A DNA stretch of 42,141 bases from Bacteroidales bacterium (lineage in GTDB: Bacteria; Bacteroidota; Bacteroidia; Bacteroidales; Marinilabiliaceae), in NCBI GenBank assembly GCA_900766825.1, contig CAAFWU010000075.1:1-42141 (forward strand), given 5' to 3'. Both the position numbers and the translations under genes were made by a program. The notes beneath the pieces are model-generated. The model did not search any database and was not told the DNA's origin. It worked only from the letters and a program-made list of their open reading frames with translations. Positions 17,018 through 26,082 of the stretch are shown here, one piece after another (position 1 is the first letter of the stretch; each line of letters begins with the position of its first letter).

Positions 17018-19096
17018 ATGAACGTCATCCACTTGTTGCCCGACACCGTGGCTAATCAGATAGCCGCCGGCGAAGTTATCCAGCGTCCAGCCTCAGTGAT
17101 CAAGGAGCTCATGGAGAACTCCATTGACGCAGGGGCTACCGAGGTTAACGTATTGGTACAAGATGCGGGCAGGACGCAGATACAGGTCATAGACAATGGC
17201 TGCGGCATGAACGAGACCGATGCCCGATTGGCCTTTGAGCGCCACGCCACATCGAAAATAAGCACAGCTCAGGACCTCTACTCGCTGAGCACAATGGGCT
17301 TTCGAGGCGAAGCTTTGGCGTCTATTGCCGCAGTGGCACAAGTGGAGTTGCTCACCCGAACGGCTAACGATGAGTTGGGCATCAAGCTATGCATCTCAGG
17401 GGCCGACATTGTGAGTCAGGAGCCATGCGCCACCCCCAAGGGCAGCCGGTTTAGTGTAAAGAATCTGTTTTTCAACGTTCCCGCCCGAAGGCGTTTTCTT
17501 AAGAGCGACACAGCAGAGATGCGCCACATTGTCAATGAGTTTCTCCGCGTGGCCTTGGCACACCCAACTGTTGGCATGAGCCTCTCGTCCAACGGGCAGA
17601 TACTCTATAATTTGGTGGGAGGCAACGTGAAGCAGCGAGTGGCAGGCGTTGCGGGACTTCAGATGGCCAAGCAGTTGCTGCCCATCGACAGCCAGACCAG
17701 TTTGGTTAAGATACACGGCTTCATTGGCACCCCCAAAACGGCACGCAAGAGCGGGAGTGACCAATATTTTTTTGCCAACGACCGCTATATGCGTAGCGCG
17801 TACTTCAACAAGGCCGTAATGGACGCCTACAAAGGCATCTTGCCCCCCGACCATACGCCAGCCTACTACATCTACCTGAACGTGTCGCCAGATGCGCTGG
17901 ACGTGAACGTACACCCACAGAAGACGGAGATAAAGTTCGACGACGAGCAAGCTATCTGGCGTATTCTGAACGCAACGATCAGTTCGTGCCTAAACGACAA
18001 CAACATATTGCCGCAGATAGACTTCGACAGCGCGGAACGCATCGACATTCCCACCTTCGACCCCGCCGCTGGAGCCACGGATGGCTACGACCCATTTGCT
18101 CGGGAACGAGAACAGGCTCAGCAATATGCGGGCTCCATGGGCATAAACCCTTGCGGATGTGGGGGCAACGCCAGCAACATAGGTGGAAGCACAAACTATG
18201 GGACAAATGGCTATGGAACAGGATATTCTGGCACGGGTTACTCTGCTGGTGGCTATGGTGCAACCACAGGCAACGTATTGCCAGGGAGTGGGACATCGGC
18301 ACGAGGTTGGGAGAGTCTCTATGGCAGAGCCTCGGTTCCATCACAAGGTACTTTCATGTCATCGGGAGCCAATGCTGAGACTGACCAAGCATCAGAAAGT
18401 AACTCCGGCTTAGCTGCAGATTTGGCAACAGCACCAATTGGGGAGTTGGACAATGAGGAGATAAACGTTGTGCCCGAGCAGCAGCAGTTGTTTACCCAGA
18501 GTTCGCTGAGCCACATAGAGAACATTGACCAAAACAAGATTCTGCAATATAGGCAACGCTACATTGTGATGCCAACACCGAGCGGCTTGCTCTTTGTGGA
18601 TCAACACCGCGCCCACGAGCGGATACTCTACGACCGCATGCACGCCATGGTGCTACGCAGCGACGTCGAGAGCCAACGTATGTTGTTTCCCGAGACTGTG
18701 ACCATGGGAGCGGAAGACATATGCATTGTGAGCGAACTAACCGACGAACTTGGTCAGGTGGGCATAGACGTGACCATCGACAACGAAGCGGGTACAGTGG
18801 ACATAACCTCGATTCCTGCACTGTTGGACATCAGATCGGTTCGCGACCTAATTGAGACCTTGGCCTACGACTGTCGATGTGGCGAGACCGACATACGTGG
18901 CAACGTAGTTGACCGCATGGTACTGAAACTGGTAAAACACGGAGCCATGCCCTACGGTCGCACACTTTCGGTGGAGGAGATGCGCCAATTGCTCAAAGAC
19001 CTAATGGCATCGCCCCAATTTGGGACGGCACCAGATGGGAAGCCAACCATGAGGACATTGTCGGACCGAGCCATAGACCAAATGTTCGGAATTTAA
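17018..19096 (+). CDS. mutL: DNA mismatch repair protein MutL
   Basis: Links mismatch recognition by MutS to downstream repair. The 692 residues begin with a GHKL ATPase: KELMENSIDAG (29-39), DNGCGM (59-64), ERHATSK (74-80) and GFRGEAL (94-100). A transducer domain follows to about 330, with DVNVHPQKTEIKF. The linker, about 345-500, is rich in Gly, Tyr, Ser and Gln and has short NYG/GYG/GYS repeats near 390-415. The C-terminal dimerisation domain has DQHRAHERILYD (528-539), a variant of the MutL endonuclease motif, and MPYGR (644-648) where endonuclease-active MutLs have CPHGR. The metal site therefore looks incomplete. Confidence 0.96.
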   Translation: MNVIHLLPDTVANQIAAGEVIQRPASVIKELMENSIDAGATEVNVLVQDAGRTQIQVIDNGCGMNETDARLAFERHATSKISTAQDLYSLSTMGFRGEALASIAAVAQVELLTRTANDELGIKLCISGADIVSQEPCATPKGSRFSVKNLFFNVPARRRFLKSDTAEMRHIVNEFLRVALAHPTVGMSLSSNGQILYNLVGGNVKQRVAGVAGLQMAKQLLPIDSQTSLVKIHGFIGTPKTARKSGSDQYFFANDRYMRSAYFNKAVMDAYKGILPPDHTPAYYIYLNVSPDALDVNVHPQKTEIKFDDEQAIWRILNATISSCLNDNNILPQIDFDSAERIDIPTFDPAAGATDGYDPFAREREQAQQYAGSMGINPCGCGGNASNIGGSTNYGTNGYGTGYSGTGYSAGGYGATTGNVLPGSGTSARGWESLYGRASVPSQGTFMSSGANAETDQASESNSGLAADLATAPIGELDNEEINVVPEQQQLFTQSSLSHIENIDQNKILQYRQRYIVMPTPSGLLFVDQHRAHERILYDRMHAMVLRSDVESQRMLFPETVTMGAEDICIVSELTDELGQVGIDVTIDNEAGTVDITSIPALLDIRSVRDLIETLAYDCRCGETDIRGNVVDRMVLKLVKHGAMPYGRTLSVEEMRQLLKDLMASPQFGTAPDGKPTMRTLSDRAIDQMFGI

Positions 19097-19155
19097 AGAG
19101 AGCAATTGGAGGTCAAGAAGACTAAAAGACAAACAGACAAAAACAGAAAAAGGAA

Positions 19156-19971
19156 GTGGTAAGAATAACGCCAGCGGTCAAGAACTTGCTGATAATTAAC
19201 GTTCTATGCTTTGCGGCATATTACGTATTTAGGTCCAGTTTGGGCATCAACCTCAACGACATACTGGGACTTCACTACCTTACGGCCAACAGCTTCGGCC
19301 TATGGCAGTTGGTGACCTTTATGTTCATGCACGCAAACATCTCACACATCTTCTTCAACATGTTTGCATTGTGGATGTTCGGAACTCTCATAGAGAACGT
19401 GCTGGGCACAAAACGTTTTGCCCTTTTCTACATGGCATGTGGCGTTGGCTCAGGCTTCATACAGGAGTTGGCAGTGGCTGTGGACATACACCCCATGATG
19501 ACAACCATCAACGAGCTGATAAACAACTGGGACTCACAAAGTTTCAGAGAATTTTATGGCAGTCAGGTTGTGGCGGTATCGCAAGAGTGTCAGTCACTAA
19601 TTTTGAAATTTCAGGACAACTACAATAACCTGATAGCCACAGAACCCGAGGCTGCGGCTTCGGCTGCACGCACATTCTTGATGCAGTATCAGGAGATGTA
19701 TGTAGATGCTCAAAACACCGTTGGTGCATCGGGCGCAGTCTTTGGCATCCTACTGGCCACAGGCATGATTTTCCCCAACATGTCGATGTACATAATGTTT
19801 ATTCCCATACCCATAAAAGCCAAATGGATTGTGCTGGGCTACGGTGTGCTGGAGCTGATAGGAGGCATCAACGGCATGGGCTACGACAATGTGGCGCACT
19901 GGGCTCACTTGGGCGGCATGCTCTTCGCGTTCCTACTCCTAAAACTTTGGAAGATAGAACGATATAATTAG
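19156..19971 (+). CDS. Rhomboid intramembrane serine protease (first of a pair)
   Basis: A 271-residue inner-membrane protease cutting within membrane segments. The GTG start at 19156 has a purine-rich AAAGGAAG upstream and gives the expected short N-terminus. Rhomboid landmarks are the HANISHIFFNMFALW segment (59-73), the catalytic serine in GASGAVFG (Ser192) and the catalytic histidine in AHWAHLGG (His251). A hydrophilic insertion of about 75 residues (112-186) lies between helix 3 and the serine-bearing helix, partly helical and Gln/Glu-rich. It probably forms a periplasmic domain. It precedes a second rhomboid gene by 60 nt. Confidence 0.92.
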   Translation: MVRITPAVKNLLIINVLCFAAYYVFRSSLGINLNDILGLHYLTANSFGLWQLVTFMFMHANISHIFFNMFALWMFGTLIENVLGTKRFALFYMACGVGSGFIQELAVAVDIHPMMTTINELINNWDSQSFREFYGSQVVAVSQECQSLILKFQDNYNNLIATEPEAAASAARTFLMQYQEMYVDAQNTVGASGAVFGILLATGMIFPNMSMYIMFIPIPIKAKWIVLGYGVLELIGGINGMGYDNVAHWAHLGGMLFAFLLLKLWKIERYN

Positions 19972-20031
19972 CATAGCAGCCAAAAGCAATAGCAACGAAA
20001 GACAACAACAACAACATAGAGATAAGCATCG

Positions 20032-20913
20032 ATGGCAAACATGCTACGTGAAGTGCGCGACTCGTTTCGTTCGCACGACATCATAATTAAGCTCATATAC
20101 ATCAACACACTGATATTTCTCGTAACCCGCCTAATGGACATAGCCGCCATGAGTGGCAGCGCACAGGTGGGGTGGTTTGTGTGGTATGTGGGCATGCCCA
20201 TGGGCTGGAGTTTGCTGACTCACCCATGGACCATTGTGACCAACATATTCGCACACTATGAGTTCTTTCACTTCATATTCAATATGTTGTGTCTCTATTG
20301 GTTCGGTAGGATGTTTATGCAGACATGGGGCAGCGAGCGCAGGGCACTGATAGCCTACATAGCAGGAGGCATGGGCGGATGCGCAGTGGCCCTATTGGCA
20401 TCTCTTTTTCTTAGTGGCGAACATGTGCTGCTTGGAGCCTCGGGAGCCATTATGAGTCTGCTATTGGCCACCACAGTGTCGGACCCCGACCGCCGAGTGT
20501 GGGTAACCTTCTTTGGCGAAGTAAAGATGAAATGGGTGGCCACGGTCTACGTAGCCCTCTCGGTTCTTATGCTCATTGGCCTAAGCAATGTTGGTGGCAA
20601 CCTCTCACATTTGGGAGGAGCTCTGGTGGGTTTCCTTCTGGCCCAGAAGTGGAAGCGACACCCCGAATATTCAGGGGGACGATTTAGCACAATATTTGGC
20701 AACCGTCGCTCGAAGCTCAAGGTAACGTACAACGAAACAGGGCAGAGCAATACATCAAGGAACCCCGATTGGGACTACAACAAAAGGCGTGCTGACGAGA
20801 ATAAAGAACTTGATCGCCTGCTGGACAAGATAAAGGCGCGAGGCTACGAAAGCCTAACAGACGAAGAGAAGAAGCGCCTCTTTGAAATAAGCCGAAATGA
20901 TGAAAAGCGTTAG
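20032..20913 (+). CDS. Rhomboid intramembrane serine protease (second of a pair)
   Basis: A 293-residue rhomboid with six predicted membrane helices in the first ~205 residues. Landmarks are HYEFFHFIFNMLCLYWFG, the catalytic serine in LLGASGAIM (Ser137) and the histidine in LSHLGGAL (His193). It lacks the long insertion of its neighbour. A cytoplasmic C-terminal tail of about 85 residues is highly charged and ends in a helical segment with LDKIKARGYESLTDEEKKRL, a C-terminal pattern common in Bacteroidota rhomboids. The gene overlaps the following EEP gene by 17 nt, indicating tight coupling. Substrates are unknown. Confidence 0.93.
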   Translation: MANMLREVRDSFRSHDIIIKLIYINTLIFLVTRLMDIAAMSGSAQVGWFVWYVGMPMGWSLLTHPWTIVTNIFAHYEFFHFIFNMLCLYWFGRMFMQTWGSERRALIAYIAGGMGGCAVALLASLFLSGEHVLLGASGAIMSLLLATTVSDPDRRVWVTFFGEVKMKWVATVYVALSVLMLIGLSNVGGNLSHLGGALVGFLLAQKWKRHPEYSGGRFSTIFGNRRSKLKVTYNETGQSNTSRNPDWDYNKRRADENKELDRLLDKIKARGYESLTDEEKKRLFEISRNDEKR

Positions 20914-22000
20914 AGTAATCATGACCCTTGTGGTCATTGTGCTTTGTGTTTTTATTGTGGGAGTGCAACTAAGCATGAGCCAAGCGCCATCAGAGATATC
21001 GCCACTCAACGCCCTATGGTTTGCATGGCCCTACATGTGGCTGTTGCTTGTTGGACTGTGCATCATTGCGCTGATAACCAGGAGCGTAACGGCATTAATA
21101 GTGGGCATTTCAGCATTGCTTACAACGTTTGAAACGGCACGGACCGTTATAGATATGGGACCATTGGGAGCCAACGGACTCAACACAGATGTGGGCTCCG
21201 ACACCTTGACTTTTCTGACATACAATGTTCACGGTCTGCACTACAATGGGAAACAGACTCTTGCAGAAGTTATGGACTTTGTATTGGACGAACGTGCCGA
21301 CGTGGTTTGCCTTCAGGAGCTGGCGATGAACAGAAAAATGAAGGCCGAATTTGAGGCTAACGAGGAGATTAAAGCTCGGTATCCGCACATGGTTCGCACG
21401 GGCAATCAGTACCTTACAATGTCCCGATTTCCAATAAGCGAGGTGGCGGCATCCGAGGTAACAAAGTCTGGCGAACCTAACGACATTCAGGTGGTGGACA
21501 TAAGCGTACGACCCGATAAAAAGATACGTATATTCAATTGTCATTTGGCATCTATAAGCCTATCGGACAACCAAATAGACAGTGTCTACACCACCAAGAA
21601 GGAAGGAGTGAGCAAACAGCGCATACGTTCGTGGCGAGGGACATGGGGCAAGATGGCACGAGCCTTTGGCATACGCGAAACAGAGGTCAGGTTGCTGAGA
21701 GAGTCGATAGATATGTCGCCATACCCCTCGTTGCTATGCGGAGACTTCAACGACACGCCTATCTCCTTCACCTATCACACATTGACCAAGGCTACGCCAG
21801 AGGCAGAACCAACAGAAAGTGGCATGACAGATTGCCACCACAGCAGTGGTTTCAGTCTATGCAGAACATACCGAGGCAATTTGCCACCGCTACGCATCGA
21901 CTACATAATGCGCTCGGCCAGTTTGGGATGCTCGGACTATCATGAGCACGATTTACCAATGTCGGATCATAGGGCTGTAAGTGCAGAGATCTTATACTAA
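20897..22000 (+). CDS. Membrane-anchored endonuclease/exonuclease/phosphatase-family protein
   Basis: A 367-residue protein whose N-terminus holds two or three hydrophobic segments (about 5-25 and 42-82). They are followed by an EEP domain, the fold of DNase I and inositol phosphatases. Catalytic motifs are visible: LTYNVHGL, VVCLQELAM with the metal-binding Glu, the FNCHLAS strand, CGDFNDTP with the Asp/Asn pair, and MSDHRAV at the end with the catalytic His. The substrate may be a phosphodiester or phosphomonoester on the outer face of the membrane. The gene overlaps the rhomboid gene by 17 nt, an order found in other Bacteroidales. A terminator follows. Confidence 0.88.
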   Translation: MMKSVRVIMTLVVIVLCVFIVGVQLSMSQAPSEISPLNALWFAWPYMWLLLVGLCIIALITRSVTALIVGISALLTTFETARTVIDMGPLGANGLNTDVGSDTLTFLTYNVHGLHYNGKQTLAEVMDFVLDERADVVCLQELAMNRKMKAEFEANEEIKARYPHMVRTGNQYLTMSRFPISEVAASEVTKSGEPNDIQVVDISVRPDKKIRIFNCHLASISLSDNQIDSVYTTKKEGVSKQRIRSWRGTWGKMARAFGIRETEVRLLRESIDMSPYPSLLCGDFNDTPISFTYHTLTKATPEAEPTESGMTDCHHSSGFSLCRTYRGNLPPLRIDYIMRSASLGCSDYHEHDLPMSDHRAVSAEILY

Positions 22001-22026
22001 GAAAAGGTAATATTTAAGAATGAATT

Positions 22027-22067
22027 AATCCCCCACAGCGCACGAAAAGGGTGCGATGTGGGGGATT
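22027..22067 (+). terminator. Intrinsic terminator of the mutL-rhomboid-EEP run
   Basis: A 17-position stem (22027-22043 with 22051-22067) with a single internal mismatch and a 7-nt loop, followed by GCTGTTTTAG. It lies 26 nt beyond the EEP stop codon. Confidence 0.88.
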
Positions 22068-22183
22068 GCTGTTTTAGTTATTTGGATAGGCTATAAATGA
22101 ATGGGGTAGAGAAACACAAAAGCCACCGTGCAGAATGAACACGATGGCGTATGAGATGAAATAGTATGACCTAATGATAGAAA

Positions 22184-22879
22184 TCAATCATCAGACCTTC
22201 CCATAAGTTGCAGGACGTAGTAGATGAGAGTAACAAGCGAAGAGAGAGCAGCGACTAAATAGGTGTAGGCAGCCCATTTGAGAGCATCTACTGCAGCGTC
22301 GCGAGTCTCACCATATGTTATTGTGCCCGAGTTGGTAAGCCAATCAATGGCACGTTTGCTGGCGTTGATTTCCACACCCAAGGTAATGAAGGAGAAGAGT
22401 GTGATAACAACATAGGCTCCAATGATGATGCGCAAAGCAACAGGCCAAGGCAAGAAGGTTGGAGCAATGAAAGCCAGAACGAAGGAAGCAATAAAGATGA
22501 CATTGAGCACTGTGTTGCTGATGTTGAGCAGAGGCACCAAAGCTGTGCGGAGGCTAAGAGCTGAATAGCCTTGAGCATGCTGAAGGGCGTGACCCGTCTC
22601 GTGAGCAGCCACTGCAGCGGCGGCTACAGTGCATTGGGAGTAGACATCTTCGCTGAGGTTAACAGTCTTATTGCTTGGATTATAGAAGTCGGTAAGCGAA
22701 CCGTTAGTTTGCAAAATCTTGACATCGGTGATGCCATTTTGCCTAAGCATACGCTCGGCGACCTGAGCACCCGATATGGGCAGAGGTTTCTGACTGTACT
22801 TCTTGAATTTATTCTTGAGAGTGCTACTAACAATGTAGCTAAAGAGGGCAAAAGCACCCAGTATAATCCACAAAATCAT
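22184..22879 (-). CDS. YugP-like zinc metallopeptidase, membrane bound
   Basis: A 231-residue member of the neutral zinc metallopeptidase family that includes Bacillus YugP. The zinc site is HETGH at 93-97 (AAHETGHALQHAQGY). Before it lie an N-terminal membrane helix (1-20) and the segment VAERMLRQNGITDVKI, typical of the family. At least three membrane helices follow between about 118 and 225. The active site probably faces the cytoplasm. Its substrates are not established. It is last in a minus-strand run, 61 nt after the glycosyltransferase gene. Confidence 0.9.
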   Translation of the reverse strand: MILWIILGAFALFSYIVSSTLKNKFKKYSQKPLPISGAQVAERMLRQNGITDVKILQTNGSLTDFYNPSNKTVNLSEDVYSQCTVAAAAVAAHETGHALQHAQGYSALSLRTALVPLLNISNTVLNVIFIASFVLAFIAPTFLPWPVALRIIIGAYVVITLFSFITLGVEINASKRAIDWLTNSGTITYGETRDAAVDALKWAAYTYLVAALSSLVTLIYYVLQLMGRSDD

Positions 22880-22940
22880 ATTAGTCTGGTTTTAGTTATA
22901 TCTAAGTTAATAAAAACAATAGACTAAGTAAAACGGAAAA

Positions 22941-24092
22941 TCATCTTCTGAGCACAACCTCGGCAATTGAGGAGGGGGCGATATCGAAGCACCTATAGTC
23001 CCCAAACTTACAAGGTTTGTTGCCAAAAATTGAGCAAGGGCGACACTTAAGGTCAGTTCGCTGAACCACATCAGCCTCTTTTTGCCCATAGCCCAGAAAA
23101 CCAGCATATGGATGTGTTGCCCCCCAAACGGAGACCACCCTAACCCCAAAGAGCGAGCAGATGTGCATGGCCGAGGAGTCCATAGAGACCATGGCGTCAA
23201 GATTGGACATCAGCGCCATCTCGTCGGCGAGTGTCATGACACCAATAACAAGGTGGACTCTATGTGAAGGCAGCCCCTGCGTCATCTGCAAGGCAGCCTC
23301 TTTCTCGGCTTTGCCCCCACCAAAAACAAAGAGACGGACATCGGGAGCCTCGAGCAAACTCTCCATTACCTGCCTCATGCGCTCAGCAGGGTACATCTTG
23401 CCCTTGTGTTGAGCAAAAGGGGAGATGCCAATCCACCTCTCGGCAAGGGGTTTTTGCACAATGTGAGCTCCCGAGCATGATTTTAGGTCGGGGAGAGCAT
23501 CGAAAAGGGCACTGGGCAGAGGCATACGGTCTCGGAACCTTAGTCCGTGGGGTAGGCTGAGACCCGAACGACGCATGACGTCGGCGTAGCGCTCGGTGGT
23601 TAGCTTGAGCTGCTTTTTGCTGGAGTTACTCTCCTTGACCAAGGCTCGTTTTTCGGAACGCCCCTTATCGAGGGTAAGCACTTTTGCGCCTGTGAACCAA
23701 AGTAGTGTACGAAGAATCTGGGTTCGCAAGACGTTGTGGAGGTCCAGAACCATGTCGTAGCCCTTGATGGCTTGGGTTTCAATTGCGCACTCTGAACCAT
23801 TGGCTGAGTTTGGTTTTGGAGCAAAGGTGCTGTTCTTGAGCGAGATAAAGAGACGCCAGAGGGCCAAGAGACCATGTTTCTCTTTGCGGATGTTGGTGCC
23901 CACAACGGTTAGGTTGGGGAGGGGCTCAAAGAAGGGGGCGAAGAAAGGGGTGGTGAGGAAGTCGAAATGGACATCGGGGTTAGCCAGACAGAGCTGGGCA
24001 ACGAGGGGTGCCGTCATGGCCACATCGCCCATGGCTGTGAGACGCATGAGCAGAACACGCTTGGGGCGGCTACATGTTGGGTTTTGGGGCAT
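22941..24092 (-). CDS. Glycosyltransferase family 9 (heptosyltransferase-like)
   Basis: A 383-residue transferase resembling ADP-heptose:LPS heptosyltransferases (WaaF/WaaC/RfaF), which add sugars to lipid A-core in the inner leaflet. The N-terminal domain starts with KRVLLMRLTAMGDVAMTAPL, the standard GT9 opening. The C-terminal half has WIGISPFAQHKGKMYP and a nucleotide-sugar binding stretch MVSMDSSAMHICSLFGVRVVSVWGATHPY with the D-S-x-x-M-H pattern of the family. It starts 48 nt after the DUF4254 stop, a pairing common in Bacteroidales. The transferred sugar is not determined by the sequence. Confidence 0.9.
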   Translation of the reverse strand: MPQNPTCSRPKRVLLMRLTAMGDVAMTAPLVAQLCLANPDVHFDFLTTPFFAPFFEPLPNLTVVGTNIRKEKHGLLALWRLFISLKNSTFAPKPNSANGSECAIETQAIKGYDMVLDLHNVLRTQILRTLLWFTGAKVLTLDKGRSEKRALVKESNSSKKQLKLTTERYADVMRRSGLSLPHGLRFRDRMPLPSALFDALPDLKSCSGAHIVQKPLAERWIGISPFAQHKGKMYPAERMRQVMESLLEAPDVRLFVFGGGKAEKEAALQMTQGLPSHRVHLVIGVMTLADEMALMSNLDAMVSMDSSAMHICSLFGVRVVSVWGATHPYAGFLGYGQKEADVVQRTDLKCRPCSIFGNKPCKFGDYRCFDIAPSSIAEVVLRR

Positions 24093-24140
24093 GATGAAAG
24101 ATCGGCTTCTTAGGTATGGTTGTATTTTAGGGGCGGAATA

Positions 24141-24749
24141 TTATTTCTTCTGAGCGTAGAGAACGGGGTTGAGGGCAGGGTCGTTGTACATCTTCATCTG
24201 CTTGTAGACCTTCATGTACTTGTTGCCGTTCTGGATGTCGGAGAGGAGTTGCTCGATGGCCGAGGAGAGATCTTTCTTCTGTTCGCAGAGGACATCGAGT
24301 TTCTTCTGACAAGCAGCAACATGCTCAGGTGCAGCATCTTTACGGTTGGCCTCTATGCTCATGTGGTAGATTTTGAGGGCGAGGATAGAGAGACGATCGA
24401 TGGCCCAAGCGGGGCTCTCGGTGTTGATGGTTGCCGAAGGAACAGGAACAACATCCTTGAACTTATCGAGGAAATAGGAGTCGATGTACTCAACCATGTC
24501 AGTTCGCTCTTGGTTGGAGGCGTCGATGCGGCGCTTGATTGCCAAGGCCTTAACGGGGTCGATCTGAGGGTCGCGGATGATGTCCTCGAGATGCCACTGT
24601 ACGGTATCGATCCAGTTTTTGCGGTACATGAGGTGCTCAACGATTTGCGAGGCTGGATAAGGATTGACCATTGGAGTGTCGACGCAATCGGTCTTGTGGT
24701 AATCCTCTATGGCTTGGTTGAAGACTTTCCAATATTGTTCTGTAACCAT
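24141..24749 (-). CDS. DUF4254 family protein
   Basis: A 202-residue protein of unknown function typical of Bacteroidales. The start at 24749 (MVTEQYWKVFNQAIEDYH) is preferred; a frame extension upstream adds only hydrophobic residues of doubtful origin. The protein is largely helical and charged. A Y-P-x-x-x-x-x-E-H-L-x-Y-R-K-N segment lies around residues 31-45, followed by HLEDIIRDPQIDP and AIKRRIDASNQERTD. No signal peptide, membrane segment or catalytic motif is evident. It is encoded directly before the GT9 transferase, so it may assist lipopolysaccharide-related synthesis; this is an inference from position only. Confidence 0.82.
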   Translation of the reverse strand: MVTEQYWKVFNQAIEDYHKTDCVDTPMVNPYPASQIVEHLMYRKNWIDTVQWHLEDIIRDPQIDPVKALAIKRRIDASNQERTDMVEYIDSYFLDKFKDVVPVPSATINTESPAWAIDRLSILALKIYHMSIEANRKDAAPEHVAACQKKLDVLCEQKKDLSSAIEQLLSDIQNGNKYMKVYKQMKMYNDPALNPVLYAQKK

Positions 24750-24807
24750 GGGGTTGGTGATGATTGAGGTGAGGGGTAATGAGATAAAAGGGATGGATAA
24801 AAGCAAA

Positions 24808-24855
24808 GGGAGACACGGTCACGAGCCAAAGAGCGTAGGCGCGACCATGTCTCCC
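24808..24855 (-). terminator. Terminator after the OmpH cluster
   Basis: A 13-position stem (24808-24820 with 24843-24855), one mismatch and a 22-nt loop. On the minus strand it follows the third ompH stop and ends in TTTGCTTTT. It separates the bamA-ompH run from DUF4254-GT9. Confidence 0.7.
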
Positions 24856-24918
24856 GCGACCATTGGTGTAAATGGCAAAAAGATGCCTTGAGTGCCAGAG
24901 GGTCAGAAAAAGAGTGGG

Positions 24919-25434
24919 CTACTTATTGGCCATCTTGATCTTGACGAGGGGGGCCGCATCGATGCTGGCATCGCTATGGTAGAGAATGACTTGCGAGGTG
25001 GTGTCGAAGATGTAGACGAAGTTATTCTCTTTACCGACCTCCTCAATTGCCTTTTGGTAGGCCTCTATGATGGGCTGCATGAGCTGCTGCTCTTTCTGAC
25101 GGAGGCTCTGCTCGGCGAGTTGCTGGAAGCTCATGATACGCTGCTGTGAGTCTTGCAACTCCTTCTCCTTGGTGGCGCGGATGAGGTCGGGCAAAGAGTC
25201 ACGTTTGCTAACGTACTCAGTATATTTCTGCTGGAGCTCATTGTTCATTACTTTGAGCTGATCTTCGAGTTTAGTAGCCTCTTCCTGAGCTTTGGTTTGA
25301 GCTGCAATCCACTCAGGGAGTTCGCTCAGGAACTTCTGGGAGTCGATGTGAGCGAATTTAAGATCTTGAGCATAAGAGGTTGCAACAGAGGCAACCAGGG
25401 CCAAAGCCGAGATGATAATTTTAATGGCTTTCAT
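24919..25434 (-). CDS. OmpH/Skp family periplasmic chaperone (third in order)
   Basis: A 171-residue periplasmic protein. The signal peptide (KAIKIIISALALVASVATSYAQ) is cleaved near residue 23. The mature start DLKFAHIDSQKFLSELPEW is the Skp/OmpH beta-strand and helix opening. A long coiled-coil arm rich in Lys, Glu and Gln spans about 45-125, and the C-terminal strands end the fold. Skp proteins form trimers that hold unfolded outer-membrane proteins for BamA. It is the last of three homologous genes transcribed after bamA, 60 nt from its neighbour, and is followed by a terminator. Confidence 0.88.
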   Translation of the reverse strand: MKAIKIIISALALVASVATSYAQDLKFAHIDSQKFLSELPEWIAAQTKAQEEATKLEDQLKVMNNELQQKYTEYVSKRDSLPDLIRATKEKELQDSQQRIMSFQQLAEQSLRQKEQQLMQPIIEAYQKAIEEVGKENNFVYIFDTTSQVILYHSDASIDAAPLVKIKMANK

Positions 25435-25494
25435 TGTGATATTGTGTGGGATGAAGAGAGTATTAGATGTAAGGGAATGTGAGTGATGCTGGGT

Positions 25495-26013
25495 TTACTT
25501 AGTAGCCTGCACACCAAGTTTTTGCATGATGGTTTTGGTGAGGTCGTCGCTCTTGGCACCAGCATAGGGCATAACGCCTTGGTTGAGTTCGAAGATGTAG
25601 AGATAGCCCAATTGAGCACCAACCTCTTGAATCTTCTGCATAATCTTCTGCTGAACGGGCACAAAACCCTCTTGTTGCATCTTCACAATGTCCTGACGCG
25701 AAGTCTGGATGAAGTTGTCGATTCGCTCCTGCATGGTCATGAGTTCCTGCTCTTTGGCATTGCGCTGAGCCTCGGTCATTGCTTCAGCTTGCTTTTGGTA
25801 AGCCTCAATTTGCTTATTGAAGTCTTCTTTGAGGATCGTAAGCTGTTTTTCAATCTCGTCTTGCTTGGCATCTATTTTAGTTTGCAAAGCTTTAATCTCG
25901 GGCATGGCCTGAATAATCTCGGCCGAGTTGACGTGTCCGAACTTAGGAGCCTGAGCCAATAGGGAAACAGAGCAGAGGAGGCATCCTAAAAGGAAACAGA
26001 AGAATTTAGGCAT
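25495..26013 (-). CDS. OmpH/Skp family periplasmic chaperone (second in order)
   Basis: A 172-residue exported protein with a short hydrophobic signal (FFCFLLGCLLCSVSLLAQ, cleaved after about residue 20). The mature N-terminus APKFGHVNSAEIIQAMPE matches the Skp fold opening. A coiled-coil arm follows, about 40-125, with heptads such as LQTKIDAKQDEIEKQL. The arm composition and the C-terminal IFELNQGVMPYAG segment differ clearly from the flanking paralogues, so this is an old duplication and not a recent tandem copy. It lies 69 nt from the first ompH and 60 nt from the third. Confidence 0.88.
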   Translation of the reverse strand: MPKFFCFLLGCLLCSVSLLAQAPKFGHVNSAEIIQAMPEIKALQTKIDAKQDEIEKQLTILKEDFNKQIEAYQKQAEAMTEAQRNAKEQELMTMQERIDNFIQTSRQDIVKMQQEGFVPVQQKIMQKIQEVGAQLGYLYIFELNQGVMPYAGAKSDDLTKTIMQKLGVQATK

Positions 26014-26082
26014 ATTGGTGTTTTCAATATTAATAGTCAGGGTGTGTTGCTTAGCATCAGAGCAGACATTGGGGGCCAGAAG

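Noticed and set aside
24120..24767. 215-codon plus-strand frame opposite the DUF4254 gene
   Set aside because: It is a shadow of the minus-strand gene, whose product matches a known Bacteroidales family.
24839..24847. GGTCGCGCC on the minus strand, a half match to the REP core
   Set aside because: It lacks the other half and the G tract and lies in the loop region of an ordinary terminator; probably chance.
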